Shown here: one piece after another, positions 57,278 to 64,000 of the stretch
How positions within the stretch are numbered: position 1 is the stretch's first letter
Layout of the letters: each line of letters begins with the position of its first letter
From: Angiostrongylus vasorum
Lineage: Eukaryota; Nematoda; Chromadorea; Rhabditida; Metastrongylidae
DNA: 64,000 nt
Direction: 5' to 3'
Assembly (NCBI GenBank): GCA_018806985.1
Contig: JADANN010000369.1
Location: forward strand, 1,988,501-2,052,500
Position numbers and translations under genes: made by a program
Notes under the pieces: generated by a model
Told to the model about the DNA's origin: nothing
Databases searched by the model: none
Seen by the model: only the letters and a program-made list of their open reading frames with translations

Positions 57278-60200
57278 CTAGGCATTCTCATCCGACGGCA
57301 GCATGTTCGCTTCCTGGAGGAGTTTGAGAATGTCGACAGGCCGATTGTCGGTGAAATGAGTGAGGGAGATTAGTTCGTCGTCGGTTTTGTCGGCGTTCGC
57401 TTCTAGGTAGGTCCAAAGCGCCAGCGTCTGTAGGTAATAGCGATGATCAAGACCGAAGCACACCTCGAAGATCTTCATCGCTTCAAACGCATAGCTCGTC
57501 GCCTGTAAGTTTGAAGAACTAGAATAACTGGATGAATCAATGTATTAATGATAATGAGTAACAGATATTTACATTATTAATTGCTATTGAAATTCATTTC
57601 GTTAATAAACATTGGTACTACCATCAACACTGACAGGTTTTTACTAGGCTAGTGTGCTGCTACCTACCCTCACATCTTTCACCTTTTGCAATGAGATCCT
57701 TAACAATGTGAATTAGCTGGTAACCAACATGACGATCGGCGTTCGGAAAGCATCTGAAACTTAGCATCTAGAATCAATCAAATCAATCGATTATTTTCTT
57801 TAAAAGTATCCATATGAGTCAACGTGGCGATGGCTACAAATGCTTTGTGGAATATGAGAGTACAAAAGGTTGGATTTTACGGGAAACCCTAAAACATGGC
57901 GAAAGAGACAGCCAATGCATTCCAAAACTGTGTATGTATATACACTCCTACGAACTGCCCTTGCTGAGCTGATGCAAGGTTGGTATCAGATGTTGTTGTT
58001 GCTGCTACTGTGCTTCGATTGCTAATGTTCCAGCGACCTCGCTTTCTTCAAAGCCGTATATTTGCGTGTAGGACCAGCCTTGTGTTGTTCACATGGGATA
58101 ACGAGACTCGTTCGAGAGCTGCCGAAACGTTATCAATCGAACCACGGTGACAGTAACAACAACAGCTGGTACCAACCTCACGTCGACTCAAAAAGGGCAG
58201 TTGGCAAGAATATGTAGAGATATATCGTTTATTTATGCCGAGGTTTATAGGAAATCGCTCTTTTGAGTTATTTCAAGATTTTTAGAAGACTACTAGTTAC
58301 AGTTTGTAGTTATCGTAGATCTGTTTGTGCATGGAGCCCATGTTCGCCTCCAGCGACCCGTTCACATGAAACAGTGCGGTGCGAAGCCGACACACGTAGA
58401 CGTTGCTCGGATGAAGCACACATTCTGCCTTTGCTAGCAGATCACGTAGCTGCAAATGAATAGCACATTCAGGTATTTCACAGTGAAGTTTGATAAATGT
58501 CAATCCAGTACCAGTGGCTGCTCATCACAAACATATTGTAGTAAGTCTACTAAGTAAATAGTTTATCACGCAAGCATAGTACTTGAGAGAATCATATTCT
58601 ACAGAGTTGGCTAGTTTGATTGAGATACCCGCCGTTTTGCCTATAGCGTTCAAAAATGACCAGAAAACAACTAGTTCTAGAATGTTCGCAGACGAAACCG
58701 CCAGCAATTATTCGTACCCAAAATGTTGGGAAAGCTTGGTATAGTGATGAAAATAACACCATCGTCCTTCTCTTCTGATTTTTTTCCAACGAATCTTTTC
58801 TACAACGACAATCCGGAAATGCGGCGATTATGCCGATGATTCTTGGCTGGCCACGTCAGCCTGCAGACAAGTCGCTCAGTTCGTCTGCTCGGTAGTGGAT
58901 ACTAACTGCTTCAAAGTGTCTTACTAGTATTTCGTTCAGCTTCCTTTGGAATAACAGACATTTGAGCTTAATACGACGAAGCACTCTACGCTTCTTTTTT
59001 CGAATTCATCTAAGTTTCAGCGCAGTACAAGCGATAGGTTTTAAAAAATATATATATAGTGCAGATAGATAGATTGACATATGTACTTAATAGTAGTCCC
59101 CAAGGGTGCGTGCAGCGCAGTGGTCGGAGGCGCCTTGCAGTACACATGGGATCGATCCCTGCGCCCAAGGCTCTGCAATACTTCCATCACTCCGGGGTCG
59201 GCAAATTCGTACTAAACTTGTTTGAGAGGATAGCAGCACTGGCTCGATACAACGGTTGGCCACCACGAGTAGGTCAGATATGCATTCAATCACCTCGAAC
59301 GATGCTTAATGAAGTCGAATGCATGGCGCATCCCTTAGGGATTGATCAGCGACGAGAGCTCCATCCTTTATCCTTACTTATTTAATAGTAAAAATATAGT
59401 CCGAATTTAGTAAAGAAGAAATAAGGATGGTTCAAAAGGCATATGAAAATATTTCTACTCTATTGTAACACAAGCACTATACTGCTGAAAAAGGCGTGAA
59501 TAAGCACACAAAAGTGATGGTTTCTTTTTAAAGATATTAGTCTTCGCGCTAAATATTGGCCGGCTAATTATTTTGCCAACTGATATTATTATAAACTACA
59601 AAGTGTAAAATGCAGATAGAAGCCAGCAGTAGTGCAGTCGCCCGTTTTCTCTTGCTTTTAGCATCTCTAGAAATGCTCGTTGAAAAGTCAATGGATACGT
59701 GGAACACATGAGCTGAGTGAGTGAGTCAACTGACCAGCGCTTACCGTCTCAGCTGAGCAGGAGGGATCGAACGAGGCCGGCAAGCTCCTCATCAGCTCCT
59801 GCGCTTCGCGGACCACATTCTCATCAGTCACCTGGCCACATCTTGCGCACTCTATGCAACTGGACTCGGCCGTTTCAGTCGTGACCTATAGCACATATTA
59901 ATTCAGTGGAGTTGATTTCTCTGGTGTTATGGTAGAACTAAGCACAAAGCATCATTACGGTACGAAACAGTAGAATATAAAAGATTGTTAGCAGTCACAT
60001 CACTTCAAATATGTGATGCTCGTTGACATTAGAAAGGCACATATATTAATGAGCTAGTTATTAAGAGTACTTGACCAATTCATCCTTCAAAAATGGCTAA
60101 GCGGAAATTAAAGCACACCGCTTACGCTATTCAGTCTTCTTATATAAGATGAAATATAAACGATTCGAGGGCGAACGTACCAACGGCTCTTGGCATCCGG

Positions 60201-61836
60201 CAGTGGAGCATCGGATTGCCGTCAGCGCGTCGTCTGCCGGATCGGTGCAGCGGCAGCACTCGCAGTCGAAGTACCACTTGGCCTGAAGCAGAGCCCTGAT
60301 TTCGACTTCATACACCCATCGTCACCATCAGATGGCCAGATGATCAGCAACAACAACAACGTACGTGAATAAGTTTCTTTCGAAGACAATCTTCAGTAAC
60401 AGTACTGATATGCTCTTCCTAATGCTGCTACATCAGCAACTACAGAAGTTATTTAGATTGAACTCTGGTCCTAATGCTAAACTAATCAGCATTCATATAT
60501 GGTATATACATATATCAAATTGGGGAAGGAAGGAACAAGATAACTCGCTTTCTTCACTTTTATTTTAGTCGTTTACATCCATATTGATTTTCTTTAGCAC
60601 ATTTAAGGTTTGTGTTGATTTAAATCGTTGTCTAATTCAAAGTGTTTAATATTTTACTATATTTCATTTATCTCATTTTACAATGTTTTATTTAGGGGCG
60701 GAGAGCACAGTGGTAGTGATACCGATCTTCACGAGCACAGCGCTGGTCCGGACTTCTCCGGGAGGAAATCCCTCTTTGCAATCCAATTGGGAACGCTGCA
60801 CCCTGGCTATCGCAGAACTCCCATGAGAATCGACTCGATCAGAATTCCACTGCCTTCAAGATGTAATGAAGATCCTCAAGCAGCAGCCGAAGCCGCAGGT
60901 AAAAGTTGGAAGACCATAGTGGATGGTGGATACAAGGAAACGAATGCGAGAAGTGCTGGGATCCGTGCATTAGATGTGAGAAACTGATCGAATAAAATGA
61001 AATAGAAATTAAAAAAATTATTTTATTCACTGCCTATTATTTTTCCATGTGTTATGTGAAATACAACCACAATGATGCTGAGATATTTGCAAGACTCGGC
61101 TCCTCCGGTCTGCTTCGAACCCGAGATTACCCTTTTTGCCATGAAAAAAATAGCAGTAAATAAAAAAGTCAAGCAGTGTGATTTCGACTGCAGCCTCAGC
61201 TTAACTGGGTTCAATGCCGATCTGTACTTCTGGATTATTTCCGTTGATGGGTGATTACTGACAGCACCATTAGAGTAAAAAACTGGCCAAGAGAAAAGCA
61301 TGGGCCTCGGTAGTGCAATGGGTAATACGTGGGCACTCGATAAAGGTGATCGTGAGTACGAAGCTCAAATAGAGTTCCAAGCTTTGCAAATATCTCAGCA
61401 ATATTGTAGTTGTTGAGTTTAGTTCACAGAATAGCAAGGATTTTGAAAGCTTATTCTTCCAGTGGATGAGAAATGCACAAATAGCGCTTCAAATCGATTG
61501 TAAGACTGTCATCTTCAGTGATTTTTAGTATAGCAGGCAGTTGATAATTTGAACGATCTTTTCTGCCTTTAAATAACCAAATGAAATTCTTTTGTAGACG
61601 AGCATTTGCGCCCATTTATGATGTTCGGAGCCCAGTCAGTGGCCATATGTGTTTTTATCCCTCTCACTCTTTCTAATTCGTATGTCTTCGTCGACTGTTG
61701 GTAGCTCACCTTCAAGTCCTTTCGTCGAACGTATTTGCTTCGGCCAATATCCACATATGCAATGAAGGCCTTCGTCACATCTGTCGCGTCCACACCAGGC
61801 ACCAACGGTCGAAGACAAGCTCTAAACGAGTTCCGA
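57278..61836 (-). CDS. SMYD-family SET-domain lysine methyltransferase, 3' part
   Basis: SMYD enzymes transfer methyl groups from S-adenosylmethionine to lysines of histones or other proteins. Exons, high to low: 61836-61710 (end of SET: NSFRACLRPLV, AFIAYVDIGRSKYVRRKDLK), 60282-60181 (post-SET CxCxxC: AKWYFDCECCRCTDPADD, LTAIRCSTAGCQEPL), 59885-59745 (CIECARCGQVTDENVVREAQ), 58449-58301 (LRDLLAKAECVLHPSNVYVC), 57753-57683 (CFPNADRHVGYQLIHIVKDL) and 57502-57278 (EAMKIFEVCFGLDHRYYLQT, ending SDENA-TAG). The last three form the C-terminal TPR-like helices. Acceptor 60283 was chosen because it keeps phase 0 and the Tyr-to-Cys spacing of SMYD3. The MYND and early SET exons were not found and probably lie beyond the window. 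Junction 57683/57502 is out of phase, so a small exon or an error is hidden there. Confidence 0.85.
57945..58225. repeat. Fold-back repeat in a SMYD intron
   Basis: Left ACGAACTGCCCTTGCTGAGC TGATGCAAGGTTGG and right CCAACCTCACGTCGACTCAA AAAGGGCAGTT are inverted copies. Inside are GTTGTTGTTGCTGCTACTGT and its complement CAGTAACAACAACAGC. A half copy with CCAACCTCGCATCAGCTCAA CAAGGGCAGTTCGT lies at 20585-20725. Confidence 0.7.
59103..59372 (+). mobile_element. tRNA-derived SINE copy
   Basis: Head GGTGCGTGCAGCGCAGTGGT, tail GATCAGCGACGAGAGCTCCA, with a short deletion in the GAGTCATTGTAAAGGCCAG part. It lies in the SMYD intron 58450-59744. Confidence 0.8.
60690..61010 (+). repeat. Repeat family B copy, plus strand
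   Basis: GGGCGGAGAGCACAGTGGTA at one end, GCTATCGCAGAACTCCCATG, AAGATCCTCAAGCAGCAGCC, and GTGCTGGGATCCGTGCATTA at the other. It is the longest readable copy and produces a spurious 119-codon frame at 60628-60987. SMYD intron. Confidence 0.65.
61050..61415. repeat. Fold-back family copy
   Basis: Left end AATGATGCTGAGATATTTGC, right end CTTTGCAAATATCTCAGCAA. The core contains AACTGGGTTCAATGCCGATC and CCTCGGTAGTGCAATGGG. It lies in the SMYD intron 60283-61709. Confidence 0.65.
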
Positions 61837-61879
61837 CTTTTGAAAAAAAATAATAAAACCATTTAAAAAACTGTAATAG

Positions 61880-62190
61880 GCAGCAAATAGAAAAAGTTAG
61901 CTTTGTGATTTCAACTATACCCTCAGCTTAACTCGCTTCAATGCTGATTTGGGCTCCCCAGATCAATCCCGTTCACGGATGATTGCTAATGGCACTGGTA
62001 CATAGAAAACTAGCTAAGAGGCAGTCGAAACGAGGGTCCTACATGGTGTGGTGGTGAACGCGTTAGCTCCGAGAAAGGGTAATAGCGCGTTCGTTCCCTA
62101 CCGCAGACACCTGCGGTCCGGAGTTTTGCAAATATCTCAGCATTATTATGGATGTGTTTCACATAATACTCTGCAGTGAAGAATTCTAAT
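61880..62190. repeat. Fold-back family copy, right half
   Basis: Contains CCCTCAGCTTAACTCGCTTC, CAGATCAATCCCGTTCACGG, the TGGTGTGGTGGTGAACGCG inner arm and ends GTTTTGCAAATATCTCAGCA. It lies upstream of the SMYD SET exon. Confidence 0.6.
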
Positions 62191-62424
62191 AGGCAACAAA
62201 TGAAAAAAAGCTACCATTGTGCCTTCTTATAACTATCACGCGTGACCGCTCCCCATACCTCAAGTTGACTTTTTAACGGAGCAGTGCACACTGCTCACCC
62301 ATGCTGAACTCTGTCTGGTTGGTCTTCATCAAAAATAAGATTAAATGAAAGATTGATGAAAAACCGTGAGTATCTAAAAAAACCGTTTCCTATACTATTG
62401 AAATCCTATTTACTTATATACTTG

Positions 62425-62660
62425 AATGGCCCGTCTTCAATGGTTGTATGGGTCCCAGCATAATCTCCATTTTTTTCGGAGTTTTGCTGGTTTAGCCACT
62501 GTGTTTCCCTGGAGTACCGAGGTCAGCCAGGCCAAAGTCTGCTCCAGGTCGTCACTACCAAAGCGAGTTGCCGCGCTTGTAGATCAGAGCGAGATTTGCC
62601 ACCATGCGACTACTTCGATACCATGATGGTGACGGATCCTAGTATTGGTTTACTCTTAGC
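62425..62660. repeat. Repeat family D copy
   Basis: CCCAGCATAATCTCCATTTT, GAGGTCAGCCAGGCCAAAGT, GCGAGATTTGCCACCATGCG and TAGTATTGGTTT pair with 18320-18550. No coding content is evident. Confidence 0.6.
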
Positions 62661-63769
62661 TAGACTTCCTGATAGAAAGGCTGGACTCCTTCTCAGATTA
62701 GGACACCCTCCCCTGAGGGACGAATGACCCGCTGTACCTCGCAGCCCGACACCTAGGAACACCTCCCAGCCACGACGAGGCGGTAAACCGTTGGGCGGAC
62801 TTGAAATCTAGGTTTCAGGTTTTGCTATCTAGGTATAGAAGTATTTGGTTGATTGGATTGCGCAACAATCTGACCATTTCGAGAAGGTTAAATCGGCCGT
62901 AATGTTATGTACTGTCGAATAAATCTTGTTACTAACCATCCCGCTTCTGGTCAAAAAATAAAACACTAGCTTATTGATCAACGCCGGGGTTATTAGAAAG
63001 TTTATCCTGAAAGTCAGGTAAGGACTTTTCTCATCCCAGCATGTCGCGAAAGTTCTTTACAAACCATTTAGAAAATGTCATGAGGAATTGGGACGAAATA
63101 GCATGGGTGTTAAGGTGGTTGTAAATTAGATTATTCTAATTTTCTACTGAGACTGTTCTTGCAGCACGAAATACTGGTGGAAGCGAACGTTGGTCGATTA
63201 CGACAGCGCTTGTGAACAGATTGATTTATGGAAGGATTTCTAGAAAAGGATGTTCATAGGTAATGGAATGGTTACATATGCTTAACACACACCAAAAGAA
63301 ATTGAAATCTCCGCAACTACGCATACTGCAGCTGCTTGAGTTGGAAAGCTAATATAAGTTAGCACCAACTTTGAAAAGGGAATCGGAGCTTACAGAAGCA
63401 TCCGGTGAAGGAGACAAACAATATCTTGCTTATCGTGCACCTCAACGACACGATTGCTATTCGTAACTTAACTGCAGGAAGCCTTAGTGTTATGTGAACA
63501 GGATGAAGGTACTATCAGCGTTAATGGAAGGATATCGACAAACAAATGCTTCTAGTACCCCTACATGAGGCAAGTGGAAAATAATTCACATTTCTAAGAT
63601 GGGTTCATTGTGCCCTTTATGTACTTTAACCGAGGAAAGCTCGATGGGCAACTCTGGCATTCCATAGGGTAAAATGGAGTCACTTCTTGCTGGCGACAAT
63701 TGTGTCAGTCGGCCATCGACCGAAGCACGGGAAGGTAGGGGAAGAAGCACAAAAGATCAAGCTTTCGAC

Positions 63770-64000
63770 GTTGATCAGCATGGATGGCACAATGGTAGTG
63801 ATGTCGGCCATCACGAGCATGGTGCTGGCTCGATCCCTCACCAGGCCTGCCAAGCCTCTCATCACCCGGGACCCAGAAATTCGTACCTCACTCGTTTGGA
63901 CAAAAAATCACTCTCAGAAATCCATTTAAGAACTGTAGACCCGGCTATCTCAGAACTGCAGTAGAATAGACTCGATCAGCACTCTACGACATTCAAGATG
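63770..64000 (+). repeat. Repeat family B copy, cut by window end
   Basis: ATGGATGGCACAATGGTAGT and GCATGGTGCTGGCTCGATCC form the box end. CCCGGCTATCTCAGAACTGC and TAGACTCGATCAGCACTCTA continue to the window edge. Confidence 0.6.

Larger units (their letters stand above)
61837..64000. other. Upstream flank of the SMYD SET exon
   Basis: Holds a fold-back half copy, repeat D, a motif with TTATTGATCAACGCCGGGGT at about 62972, and repeat B. No MYND zinc-binding or early SET exon was found, so the SMYD gene is probably cut by the window edge or interrupted by a long intron. Confidence 0.5.

Noticed and set aside
60628..60987. 119-codon plus-strand frame
   Set aside because: It is the translation of repeat family B; other copies of the family do not keep the frame.
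63170..63260. Plus-strand frame after TTCTTGCAG (HEILVEANVGRLRQRL)
   Set aside because: It ends within 17 codons; alternative frames are equally short and the surroundings are repeats.

Overview
The window looks like nuclear DNA of a parasitic nematode, most likely a strongylid or hookworm relative. This is inferred from small exons of about 30-420 bp with GT-AG (and one GC-AG) introns, AT-rich introns, animal-specific gene content and dense dispersed repeats; no species marker was seen. There is no bacterial or viral gene, CRISPR array, rRNA or convincing tRNA.

Three protein-coding genes can be read from exon translations that join in phase. (1) Plus strand, about 515-17013: a divergent nicotinamide-nucleotide adenylyltransferase (NMNAT) whose catalytic part (to 7823) is followed by a long Ser/Thr-rich tail (10083-17013) ending in a PDZ-ligand-like sequence. 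(2) Minus strand, about 52196 down to 17926: an afadin/Canoe homologue (afd-1-like) spread over about 36 exons and 34 kb, with RA, RA, FHA, dilute (DIL) and PDZ domains and the afadin C-terminal motif. It is tail-to-tail with gene 1, with about 0.9 kb between stop codons. (3) Minus strand, about 61836 down to 57278: the 3' part of a SMYD-family SET-domain lysine methyltransferase; its 5' exons were not found and probably lie beyond 64000.

The rest is intron or intergenic DNA full of repeats. There are about 18 copies of a tRNA-related SINE of roughly 270 bp, several fold-back (inverted-repeat) elements, a second 220-330 bp family carrying its own box-like end, smaller families with 2-3 copies, and TA/ATAC microsatellites. 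A short motif of the form GAAGAAGGCGA...GCCGAAACGT recurs at nine or more places and probably marks ends of one transposon group.

The three genes suggest no common pathway: NAD synthesis, a Ras/Rap-regulated junction scaffold, and a protein methyltransferase. The less routine observations are the altered signature motifs and tailed architecture of the NMNAT, a 29-bp microexon in afadin, a plus-strand coding-like segment nested in an afadin intron with one in-frame TGA, and the repeat families. No clearly new biological system was recognised.
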